The notes under the pieces: generated by a model
Databases searched by the model: none
The model's input: only the letters and a program-made list of their open reading frames with translations
Told to the model about the DNA's origin: nothing
Shown here: in pieces, positions 12,626 to 22,849 of the stretch
Layout of the letters: every line of letters starts with the position of its first letter
Position numbering within the stretch: the stretch's first letter is position 1
DNA from: Pseudofabraea citricarpa
Lineage: Eukaryota; Ascomycota; Leotiomycetes; Helotiales; Dermateaceae
Assembly: GCA_029641185.1 (NCBI GenBank)
Contig: JAPWGK010000005.1
Coordinates: 1,426,001 to 1,490,000, forward strand
DNA length: 64,000 nucleotides
Reading direction: 5' to 3'
Program-made: the position numbers and the translations under genes

Positions 12626-14659
12626 TCATGCATTTGATACTGCCGCTCTCAGCTGCCCTTCATTTCTCGGGACCAGCTTGACCTTGAAAGGCCTTGGTGC
12701 TGCACGAGTATGCGAAATATCATGAATACCCTTCAAAGGGTCAATATCCTCATCCCCATCAAAGTTTGCAATGTCTTTTTCTTTATCCATAGGTCCATTG
12801 CTACCATCCGACGACTTTGGAGAATCCATTTCCGTGTCTGGTAATATTTTGAAATTCCCAACGAGATGGAGAAACACGAGATAAAGTGCTTTGTTGGCAA
12901 CATGAGAAGCCACACACATGCGCCCCCCGTAACCGAAACTGAAATGCGATGTCGCGGGAGGAGTGTCATTGTACATCGGGATGGCTGTGGAGTACGAAGT
13001 AGCTGAGCTGGTATATATTGGTTGTTCGGACGGTATTAACCAACGCTCCGGAGCGAATGTCGAGGGAGAGGTGTATGCCTCCGGGTCTAGCAGATCTCAG
13101 CATGAAGAAAATGAAGCGTCTCGCTTAGCAAAGGTAAATAGGGGTAAACTCAAGCGAAACGTTAATGCAATCATACCTCTATTACAAGCCCAGGCGTTCA
13201 AGAAAACCATCGTATCCTTGGGGATTTCAGCAGAACCCCATTTTGCAATGCCAGATGTAGCCTTTGGTAGTGCAAGACGAAGTGGAGAGTAGAAGCGTAG
13301 TATCTCTTTTGTAAATGCTGAGATGTAGGGGACTTCGCCTACGACAGAAAAAGGATCTTTATCAAGTACACCAGCTGCCTGAATGGCAGAAAAAGCAGTA
13401 GCTTGAATATCAGGTCGTCGAGAGAGTAACAGTATTGCCCAACCGATAGTTGGTGTGTTGGTTTCAGCACCCTGACGCTGTACGTTAGCTGAAAATGCAC
13501 CGTTGTAAAACAAACTTAGAGACTTACCGCCATCATGCTGAAGCTAATACTCAACAGTTCGGCTTCTGTAAGTGAACTGGATTCGGGATCACGCAAGACA
13601 CCGCTTTGAATGCAAGGCACATCTGAGCCCTCGCTTACGCGCTGCTTCAATTCTTCCAGCAGTTTGCGGTTATATGCAATGCGACGCCGGCCGATATCTG
13701 CACCATGAGCTGGACTGGCACTCAAACCCAGCTTTGTTGCAAGAGGGGCTACAAATCGAAGGGCGGGGATATAGTTGTTGAAGTTTGAGCCAACCGAGCG
13801 AAGCTTGCCGATCTCTGTCTCGATATGAATTACCTCTGCAAAGAGTGGTGAGTCTTGGTACGTTTTGGCATTTTTGATTCTAGAAAGACAAAACTTAGTT
13901 GTGAAACCTATTAAAGGCATTTTTATAAGTGTTAATCTGTACCTTGTTCCGTAATTCAGCGTTAAGCTAAGGTTGAGAGAGAGTCGATGAATTATGTCCT
14001 CAGGATCAAAGGCAACCTTTCCTGCATCACCCGCTTGCAGTAGGTCTTTGATAAATTCTGTTGATTCGAGTTTTAGAATCTATTTAATAAAGTATTAACG
14101 AGCGCGTTACTCGGTTCTGGACGAAGAGGAATTACCGGCAAGTAGCTTGGCGTTTTGGAGCGGTTCAATGTCGTCGCAGCAGCCTTGCGTCTTCTCTTAC
14201 AGCTGTCGTCCCATGGACTTGTTCCAATACTGAGAACAGACTTGCTGACAATTTTGTGGAAGACGTGGAAAATAGGCCTCGAGTTAAGCGCGGAAGTTTG
14301 TCCGAGGAATAGTTCTTTTGCTGCTGCTGCACTGTTCACCACGATGACGGGCGTATTGCCCAGTTGAACTTGGAATACGGGTCCGTATTCATCAGCCCAC
14401 TTTCGATATTGCTCTGCTGCTGAAATTCCTCTCAACTGTGATATATGTGAGATTCTTGATGGTGTAAAATTTATATACGGACGTTTACCTGATGTAAATT
14501 TCCGATGACAGGAATGCCACTCGGGCCAGGAAGACCTTTTATTCTGGCATTATATCGGATTACTTCATTGACAAGAAAGTAAGCAATCACTAATAAGCTC
14601 GTCACTATAGAAAGTAGCGAAAAGGCATAGAAAACACCGCTGACTGTTATCAAAGCCAT
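12626..14659 (-). CDS. Cytochrome P450, CYP504-like (phenylacetate hydroxylase type)
   Basis: Six exons (14489-14659, 14136-14435, 13943-14079, 13528-13879, 13177-13471, 12626-13086) join in phase to 571 aa. An N-terminal membrane anchor (about residues 5-32) precedes the proline hinge (KGLPGPSGIPVIGNL). The I-helix reads AGAETNTPT, the K-helix ExxR is KEILR, PERWL is present, and the haem loop is FSFGYGGRMCVA. The KRRRKAAATTLNR block and the end (DPLKGIHDIS..APRPFKVKLVPRNE) resemble CYP504 enzymes, which hydroxylate phenylacetate or 3-hydroxyphenylacetate on the way to homogentisate. Oddities: the residue two after the haem Cys is Ala instead of the usual Gly, and an acidic insert of roughly 40 residues (about 505-545) makes the protein longer than usual. 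The last intron has two in-frame acceptors 9 nt apart; the one at 13086 gives the canonical NRDPEAY. It diverges from the transporter at 15754. Confidence 0.88.
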
Positions 14660-15753
14660 CTTCGAACAATAAAGGTCTTTACGTTCACGCCATACTGAAA
14701 TCGAGCCTATGAAGATGCCTTTATATGAAAAGGCATTTGGTCAAAGTACAGAGTTTGGCCGACGTATCTCGATCTTATCTCCTAAGAGTGAATTATGCCC
14801 CGCAATCGCGTGCTGTCATATTTTTGCGGTTCCTCGGCACATACGCCCAACCTGTGAGCACAGCTTATTAATGGCTCGTATCTAAGAGCTTTCATTTCAG
14901 GGGACTTGAAGGCACATCAAGAATGGGATTCTGCAGAATTGATCATCGATCAATGCCATTTGGGTAATTGCGAGCTCTTCTCCACTAATGAGTATTGCCA
15001 TGTTTATCCAAGCATTGCGACATGCATAAGCGACCATCGATATTTCCCCACAGCTTATCTATAAAGGTCCTGGCTTCCCCGCCAGGCACAAGTTGTCTGT
15101 TAATCAGGCACGGGGAATTATATTTTTTTGTATGGGAAGTTTGAGCGTGAGTACACTCGTTGTGTTGAGATATTTGACGTTGTCTATTACTTCTCATCAA
15201 ATTCCTATTGCCCTCTTTGTATACTTGCTTGCGTGTTACACAACTAATACCACCTGCATGTTTTCCATCGAGTGTATAAATATTATGAGCTCAGCAAAAC
15301 GATTAGGTCTGAATAAGAAAAGCAACAACGATATTTCGGCTTCAAAGCGTTCTATCAATTCTTTATTTTTCTCGAGCTCATACAATACCAATTGACACGA
15401 TAATGCTGAAGCATACCACCCCTGCAATCAAACCAGCACGCCATATACAACCCTGTACTGACGTGTGAGGGTGGCATAAGTGGGGTTTACATCAATCATC
15501 TCAGGTTATTTTCTGGTAACAAGTGCATTGATATCTTGCAAAATGTCTGGAGGTGCTAGAGAATGGCGTAATTAATCCGAAGACATATTGAAACGCCCTT
15601 GAAAGCTCCATACTTGGCGCCACTTATTAATGTGGATTGGGTTGTATGTAGCATAGATACATAGAGAGTACAAGAGCGAAGTTATATATAAAAGCAGAAT
15701 CCACTTTCCTAGCAGCAGCCCTCATAGCTTTGTGTTTTATTTATCTCCTTAAA
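14660..15753. other. Divergent promoter region between P450 and transporter
   Basis: This 1.1-kb stretch separates divergent starts at 14659 and 15754. It has TATA-like boxes near both: about 14717-14729 for the P450 and 15684-15694 for the transporter. No gene is supported. Confidence 0.6.
15684..15694 (+). promoter_or_regulatory. TATA-like box of the transporter gene
   Basis: TATATATAAAA lies about 60 bp upstream of the ATG at 15754, a usual position for a fungal TATA element. Confidence 0.5.
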
Positions 15754-17475
15754 ATGTCTGAACCAAAGATGGCTACTCTTGATTCTAAGACTGTTCCTGC
15801 TATCGATGTCCTACCAGCACCAACACTAGCTTCCGAGAAAGACTTATCACAAATCTCGAACCCAAGAAGTAGCGAGAATGGAGATTTGTCGTCTCCCGAT
15901 TCAGAGTATATTGATCCAGCTGTAGAACGAAGGCTGGTAAGGAAGATTGATTTAATACTACTACCAACATTAGGTCGGTCCATTGGCAATATCATTCGTA
16001 TTTCAGGCTAATGTTGGAACAGCAATGGCCTACTTCACTCATACTTTGGATCGTGCGAACCTGGGCAACGCCAAGACGGCTGGTATTGATAAAGATCTCC
16101 ATTTCGCTGGAAACCAGTTCTCCCTGGTGTTGATTATGTTCTACATCCCCTATGCGCTCTTCAATATTCCTGCTACACTCTTAGCAAAACGTTTCAACCC
16201 AGCCGTTGTTATCCCTATACTCATGGGGTGTTGGGGGGCTCTAGCTCTAGCTTCTTCAGCATCCAAAAGCTTCAGAGATCTGATGGGGTTTCGCATTGCC
16301 TTTGGAATATTTGAGGCGGGGTTTAAACCTTGCGTCATGTTCTACTATTCAAAATTTTACACCCGCCGAGAAATCTCGCTTCGCATGTCTGCTTGGGGGA
16401 TGACTGGCTTTATAGCTGTATGTAACCCTTCCGTCACTTGAGATTAGAAAAATAATAAGTGTATACAGGGAGCCGTCGGTGGTCTGATATCATGGGACGT
16501 TTTCCAGTGGAAGAAATCATTGAAGGTACCGAAGTAATGAATGGTTGGATGAGCGTTAGCTAATTGCTGATAGGGATGGCAATATCTTTTTATCATCGAA
16601 GGTGCAATGACAGTTGGTATTGCGATCTTCGCCTTTCTCTGGCTCCCTCGAAGTGTAGCAAAATCACGCTTTTTCAGTGATGAAGAAGTGCGAGTAGCGG
16701 CATTGAGATACAAGCGATAATTCCAAGTCAGCAGTGCCAATATATCCTTCCGAGAGGCAATGGCTCCCATATTCGGCTGGAAAGCCTGGAGTTTTGCTAT
16801 AATGGGCCTATTATATGGTGTTGGCATTGCGAGCAGCTCGAACTTCTTACCTGTAAGGACCTTCCAATTTCTAGTGCACATTGCGACTTTCAGATACTGA
16901 TCTGGTGCCAACAGTCCATGATCAAAAGATTGACAAAAGATACACCTACAGCAAACCTGTATACTGTTGGCCCAAATCTTGCAGCTGCAGTAATCCAACT
17001 TAGCACGTCTTGGTTATCCGACTATTACCAGCAAAGAGCTTATTTCGCCTCGGGGGCATTGTCGATATCCATGCTGGCATACATCCTTCTTGGCACTCTT
17101 CCCCTTGTTAAATACCCCAAGGTGGGGTATTTCATCACTTATCTAATTAACTTTGGTACCTTCACTCCAGGTATTCTCGTGCCTTCATGGCTGAGCAGCA
17201 ACTTCGTCACTTCGACAGAACGCGCTACTGCCCTCGGCCTCTGCTATATGTTGACAAACTTGGGTGGTATCATCTCTTCTGCCGTGTTCAGAGAGCAAGA
17301 TGCCCCGATTTACAAGCCAGCTCTCATCACGGTCGCAACGTTCCAGGGCGCATTTATCATCATGTCGTTTTTCGTGCGTGCGTATTATGTTCGGCTGAAC
17401 AAGAAATTGGACAGTGGTGAGATCACTCATGTCAAGGGAATGAAATCTCAGCCCGAGTATAGATATGCTTTATGA
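15754..17475 (+). pseudogene. Dal5/Tna1-type MFS anion transporter with an in-frame stop
   Basis: Five exons (15754-15973, 16023-16417, 16469-16525, 16574-16852, 16915-17475) join in phase to a 503-codon frame of the allantoate permease (anion:cation symporter) family of MFS proteins. Family signatures are LILLPTLAMAYFTHTLDRANLGNAKT in helix 1, SLKGWQYLFIIEGAMT in helix 5, and FLPSMIKRLTKDTPTANLYTVGPN. Twelve helices can be accounted for, so the length is complete. However, a TAA at 16718-16720 breaks the central cytoplasmic loop (RYKR-stop-FQVSSANI), and no splice pair in frame removes it. The gene is therefore either a young pseudogene, a read-through case, or carries a sequencing error. 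Substrates in this family are small carboxylates, allantoate or nicotinate. Lying next to a CYP504-like P450 suggests, without proving it, uptake of an aromatic acid. Confidence 0.8.
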
Positions 17476-19018
17476 TCTGATGATCTCGTGATTCAAAGAA
17501 GGAAAAGGGAGTTGGAGGGAGGGCAGGGTCTTTGTTGTAAAGTATTCGTATATTTGGAGGCTTGCAGAGCTTCTGTGTGAGGGGGACCGATACGAGCGAC
17601 TCAAATCTAACCAACTCAAAGAACAGCATCAAGTCATAGGTCTACCAGTCAGAAACATTGTGAAATATGTAATGCTTATCCAGTAGTGATGTGGTAATTC
17701 CTCAGGAAACTTAAGCCCATATGTTATCTATATTGATGCTATCGTGTTTTATGCTCACTGTTTTCTGTAACGGATTTCAATAGAAATGAAGTGATAAAGC
17801 TTTTGATTTGAGACCTTCCCTCTCTATTGAAGTGTTAACGAACTCTTAATAATTCACCAACCTGGCTAGACAACCGGGTACGCACAACACGTACCATATG
17901 AATCAAAGTAGAGAAAACTTCCCCAACAAACATCTTCCTAAGCTCTAGTGCAGTGGTAAAATGCTGTGAGTTAAGCCCGACGAAGTTCTCGATAACATGT
18001 ATTAGTCTGGTGTCGAGGCCCCTTCCTCGATGAGCCTGTGATATCCAATTCCGGTTCCGTTCTAGAGCAAAGATCAACAAGGTGTTATATACCCGCGTTC
18101 AAAACCTACAGCACCAGAATCTAAGGTTTATAAGAGTTGCCTGATCTACCCAGGCAGCTTGGACTTTTGCTACTTTCCACCGTCTCTTTCCCCCCCTTTT
18201 CTGTTCGCGTATGGACTTAAGCGAGGATTCACCTCAACCCTCCCCCTCTCCTATACGGCCATTAAGTTCACATGGATCTTTCATATATCTTATAAGGACT
18301 CGTCAGGGATTCATGTTCCTACCACCTTAGCAGTTCGGTCCACTCCCCTAGCCAATCACCCTGAACGCCTGGCAGCACACGCGTGCTATTCCGAAAATAG
18401 CTCCGAGATATCTGTTTGTTCTTGGCCTCAAAAGAAACCGCCTGGAGTTTCTTTTATCACCCGCATAATCGCATACCGATCGTCTCCTCTACCAATAATT
18501 CTAGCAATATAAACGTCAATGCCGAACGCATACTGGATATAGTCCAACCAACCCTTTGATTCGTTCCTGGAGCTTCTGTTTTTGAATACATGCAGGCCGC
18601 ACCTAAATCCTGGACCAATCCGGTCAAGTAAAATCGCATTGCACAGCTAAACATCTTGGGTCAATTCGAGTATGAGCAGCTTGACGAAGGTTGCAACGTA
18701 GATAGGAGGCAGCTGAAATACGGGACAGGGGAAAGGTTTACCGGGTATTCATTCACCAGCAGCTGTTTTTTCAAATACCGTGGAACTAAAAGTACGCAGC
18801 TGTGAAATTGAAGATCACGGAGACAACTTAGAACGAGATGCAGCAAATCGTCCGAGTTACAAATCTCTCCGTTGAGTAGGAGGTTGAAGAATCACAGGCA
18901 CGGAGTCAAATAAGCGATGAAAAAAAGTGTACGCGAATCAAGATTTGGTAACAAGCTGAGGCAGTTCCTTAACCCCTCAGTCTACTACATTCGGATCGAC
19001 CTTCCCAAATCCATTTCC
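17476..19018. other. Intergenic region between transporter and SDR
   Basis: Nothing recognisable. Short open frames on both strands have no domain. The 3' ends of the convergent genes at 17475 and 19019 fall at its borders. Confidence 0.5.
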
Positions 19019-19993
19019 TCAATAAGAGAATTTCTCCCCAACCATCTCCTCGCTCAACGCCCATAACTTCCTCGCCTTCTCGTTATCCAAAGCATAATCC
19101 GATATGTCATCCGGCTTAGTAGTGACCTGACAGTCATGAAGGTAAACACCATCCTGCTGGGAGAGAGTTGGATCTAAAGCGGCACGGAGAGTAGTCGAGC
19201 AGCCAGCCTGGAGGCTCTTCCTCTCACTGCTGGGCAAGGGCTTCCCCATCTCCTTCCAGTGATCCAGAGCCACCTTGAACTGCTCTGGCTCGGCCGTCAC
19301 GTAGACTTGCAGATTCGTGTCGATGGAGCCTGGGTGCAGGGCAAAGACACGGATGCCTTTGTTCTTGAGCTTCTCGTTCAGCTCGACGGCAGTCAGGATG
19401 TTGGCGGTTTTGCTTTGGCCGTAGCCGTCCCATGGCGTGTATGACTTCCCTCCATGGAATCCCACATCGTCCCAGTGTATGTCCGAGAAGGCGTGGCCCC
19501 ACGAGGAGACATTGACTATTCTGGACCCGGGGCCTGCGGCTAGGATCTTCGGTATGAGAAGGTTGGTGAGCAGGAAATGCGAGAGGTGGTTCGTTGCGAA
19601 TTGGGACTCGTAGCCGTCTTCGGTCAGAGTATAGGGATTTGCCATGATGGCTGCATTGTTGATAAGAACATCGATATGCGGGATTGAGGCATCGTCGAGG
19701 ATGGATTTGGCAGTGGCGCGGACGGATTTAAGTGAAGCTAGGTCGATGGAGACGAATTTGGTGGCTATGGTTGAATTGATAGCATGAATAGCATCGATAG
19801 TAGGTTGGATCTTTGCTAAAGAGCGACCAAGAAGAATGATCATAGAAGGTGAGCCATGGGCGAGAGAAATGGCGGTTTCGGCACCAAGGCCACCTTGTGA
19901 AGGACCTGTCACAAGAAAGATCCTGCCTTTGACCTGGTCAGAAAAGTCGGCCACAACGGTCTTCCCCTCTGTGCCCCAACCGTATTGTGACAT
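19019..19993 (-). CDS. Short-chain dehydrogenase/reductase (retinol dehydrogenase/WWOX-like)
   Basis: A single uninterrupted frame of 324 aa. It has the SDR hallmarks in order: a glycine-rich nucleotide loop (VTGPSQGGLG, about residues 28-37), NNAAIM after strand 4, the catalytic serine in NVSSWGH, and the catalytic pair in YGQSK. The sequence after the active site (ALHPGSIDTNL) also fits. The overall pattern is that of the fungal RDH/WW-domain oxidoreductase-like SDRs, NAD(P)-dependent enzymes acting on alcohols or ketones; the substrate cannot be read from the sequence. It has a full-length catalytic domain and no signal peptide, so it is probably cytosolic. The start is the only suitable ATG before the Rossmann fold. 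There is no obvious cluster partner. Confidence 0.9.
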   Translation of the reverse strand: MSQYGWGTEGKTVVADFSDQVKGRIFLVTGPSQGGLGAETAISLAHGSPSMIILLGRSLAKIQPTIDAIHAINSTIATKFVSIDLASLKSVRATAKSILDDASIPHIDVLINNAAIMANPYTLTEDGYESQFATNHLSHFLLTNLLIPKILAAGPGSRIVNVSSWGHAFSDIHWDDVGFHGGKSYTPWDGYGQSKTANILTAVELNEKLKNKGIRVFALHPGSIDTNLQVYVTAEPEQFKVALDHWKEMGKPLPSSERKSLQAGCSTTLRAALDPTLSQQDGVYLHDCQVTTKPDDISDYALDNEKARKLWALSEEMVGEKFSY

Positions 19994-20849
19994 TCTGAGT
20001 TTATTCCAAAAGGCAAATATATGATGAAGTGGAAAAAGCGAGTTTTATAATTTGGCTGGGAAAGAAAAGCCGATGATGATTACATTCAATCAGGCCGGAA
20101 TCTTCTCTGTCTTTATAGTTGTGCCCGGTTTCAGATTCAGTAAGCATACGGGCTTGTGTACTTCTCCACGGCAACCTGCTGTCAGGTACAACAATATAAT
20201 ATGGCCGCAAGATAGGCAATTGAGATTTGATAAGCGATCAATTGCTGACACGAGGGCTACATGAAGTCGACGCGGCCGCCGGATGCCGCATTTTAACGAG
20301 TGGACTTAGCGCCCCTTAAAGCCACTTCGGACATAAAGCCCTTAAGACCTAATGTAGTATTTATCAAGTTGGCTTTCCTTGACTTTGAAAATGCTCGACT
20401 CAAGATACCGGTCGGGCACATGCATATGATGCTTGACGAGTCATGCGATCGACAGGCGGGTATAGGAACGGAGGTAATGGTTGGCCATTCGGGTGATCGA
20501 CATCGCTCCCGAGGTCGATCAAGCCCAGAGAAGATGGGAAAAAGAGCACAAGGGAAGTGATGGTTGGCCTTCGCAACTGCCATAGAAGAACACGGCAATG
20601 CATATAAGTATTCATCTGAGCGCGTGATAATTATTTGCAGATGGAACGTCTTCTCGGCCAATAACGGAGAAGCCCGCAGACAATTCGGGGAAATCTCGCC
20701 AAACAATCATACCACAACGGATTATGAGGTCACAAACGCTCAGGTACGAAGAAATATATAAGACCACCAAGGGGGACCGACAATTCTCGAATTGACTTTA
20801 TTTCCAACGACTAATATCGCATTCAACAATCGACACTTATCATCACAGC
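19994..20849. other. Intergenic region upstream of the SDR
   Basis: No gene supported. It should contain the SDR promoter. A TATA-like stretch (AAATATATAAG) at about 20752-20762 sits some 90 bp before the small open frame at 20850. Confidence 0.5.
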
Positions 20850-21328
20850 ATGTTTTCTTGCTTCAAGAATTGTTGGAAGACCCTGACTACAGGCTGGGTT
20901 GTGGAATACCCCGGACGATACGAAGAACCCAAAGACTTCTTTGACCGCAAAGACAGAAGACGCGTATATATGGAGCCAGAGCGACGTCGCTCGAGTCTCT
21001 CATTTGTGATGAGTGACCGATGAATGTATTTCAGGGCGAAAAAAGAGTGCGGGGTCGCGGATGCTGGAAATGACCTGTACGAATCACGTCAAGAGGTTCG
21101 TTCGAAAACCCTTACATCAGTTGAAAGAAACTTCTAACACTATCCCCTAGGTTCAAATGCCGATTCCGATTCTTATCATGCGAAGAAGTCACTCTCGGAA
21201 CATCTCCAATGTGCAAAACTGAAAAACTGGCGCTGATATCGAGAATCGATCGGACGAGGGGTGCATTGCGAAGGTCGAGCATGGGAGGAGAATTCCATAG
21301 GAGAGAAACACTGGTACGGGTGTATTTT
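20850..21328 (+). CDS. Possible small spliced gene encoding a basic, Cys-containing protein
   Basis: An ATG at 20850, about 90 bp after a TATA-like box, opens a 57-residue frame (begins MFSCFKNCWKTLTTGW; stop 21021-21023). Past a TTTCAG acceptor, a second open stretch contains EMTCTNHVKR. A donor at its end and a CCCCTAG acceptor join it in frame to FKCRFRFLSCEEV, running to a TAA at 21326-21328. The second junction is clean, but no strong donor joins the first part to the second, so either the gene is the 57-aa frame alone or one junction is wrong. I do not recognise the family. Both parts are rich in Arg/Lys and contain Cys. I give it because composition and signals look better than chance. 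Confidence 0.3.
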
Positions 21329-22849
21329 TAAAGAGTGTTGACCAAAAGTGTCAAGAAGCTTTGGGGTGCATTAGAAAAACAGCTGCTATTGACTTTCAAT
21401 ATATCGTTGGGGATGGTCTGTAGGCCAATTATAACAAATTAACGTACTTGAGCAACATACCTTGTGTTCCTGTAATAGAACTTGACCAATCTAGTTGGGA
21501 GTAATACACTCTTTGATGAAACAAATTCCATGCTACTTAGTATGGATGTGATTTTAGACCAGTACACCTAAAATTATGAGGACAACTGTATTTAACCATC
21601 AAAGTAAGACCTTGTCTTGTGGAAAGAAATGGTTGTCAAAATAAGCAACATGCAAAAGAAAAGCATGATTTGACAGCGAGAGAACGCGCCTTTAGCCAAC
21701 CAAAGTAGGAATATTGATTAACCGGTAAGCTTCCAGCTTATGTTCGGAAAGTCAAACTTTCAGAGGAGCTTCTCGGTCTCTTGCCGTGGTGCCAAATCTT
21801 CTTGGCAGAGCGGAGAGGTCGGCGAAAGCTTTGGAAACCAATCAACTTGCTTAAAAAGTTCGGATTCTGTTACAGTGCAGCGGCACAGAAGAATGCCAAA
21901 CGCAGGCTGACAAGGTGTGTTGTTGTGATGCTTTCTGGTAGTGATAGTATATCACGAATCACAGGCAGACATTGCAGCACGTGGAGGCGAGATTCGCTTG
22001 TGTTGACTTCCAAGAGATCCCTGCTCGCGTGCTCATCAAAGCTCCAAAGTCAAAGTGATGGGCGTCGGCTTATCTGACTCTGGGAAGCTTCGCGTGGCTT
22101 GTCGTGCTTCGTTCTCGAATGTCGAAAGAAAGAAAGGAAGAAAGAAGAAGAAAAAGGGAAAGAAGAAAGGAGGATTTGAGACATGTAGTTGTGATTAGCG
22201 GGATCTTCAATTCTCCGGACCTCCCCACGTGCCTTGACCCATCTGCCAACGTCGTCCCATGTCGACATCTCAATCACAATACGACGCGTGCTCGATGTAC
22301 AGGCTCATACCGCAGTGTGGCTGATATTGAACCCCTCTATGCAATCATGAAGAAAGTTGAAGAATCAGCTAATTCTTTTCTTCTTTTGGGCCTTCACCGA
22401 AGCCTCCCGTTTGAGGACCTGCATCGCCCTCGCCCACACCCACAGAACTAGCTTCTTGCATCTACCCTGGGCGACGATGGGAGATCATATCCAGTAGAGA
22501 GCTCGGGAGCAGGCACAAGCACCCCAGAAGGAGTGGGGTCTTCTCGTTCGTGCTTTTCAGGGATCGTTAGTGCAGATCGTTGGTTATTTGTATGTCCGAC
22601 GTACTTCTCCGTCATCCATTTTCATCGACAGCCTTATCCTTCCTTCCTTCATTCTTACATGCATGACCGTTGTGCAGCACCCATTAGGCAGATTGACAAT
22701 GTCATGATCTCAGCCTCTTGCTGAGTTGCTGAGCTGTTGTACAAATCCAACAAGCAGGGTTTTAGCCCGTCTCTGTACCCATCTATCTTCCCATCTTCTT
22801 GCTGGCTACCAAATATACTATTTTATCACCTCAAATAACACTCTGAGCA
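21329..22849. other. Intergenic region upstream of the phosphate transporter
   Basis: No gene supported. It contains a 51-base pure-purine run (listed separately) about 680 bp upstream of the transporter start, and otherwise nothing I recognise. Confidence 0.5.
22124..22174 (+). repeat. 51-nt polypurine tract
   Basis: An unbroken run of A and G (GAAA/GGAAG/GAAGAA units). Such homopurine tracts can form triplex DNA and are often nucleosome-poor promoter elements in fungi. No function is shown here. Confidence 0.7.

Noticed and set aside
18159..18512. 117-codon plus-strand frame
   Set aside because: No domain and no splice partner.
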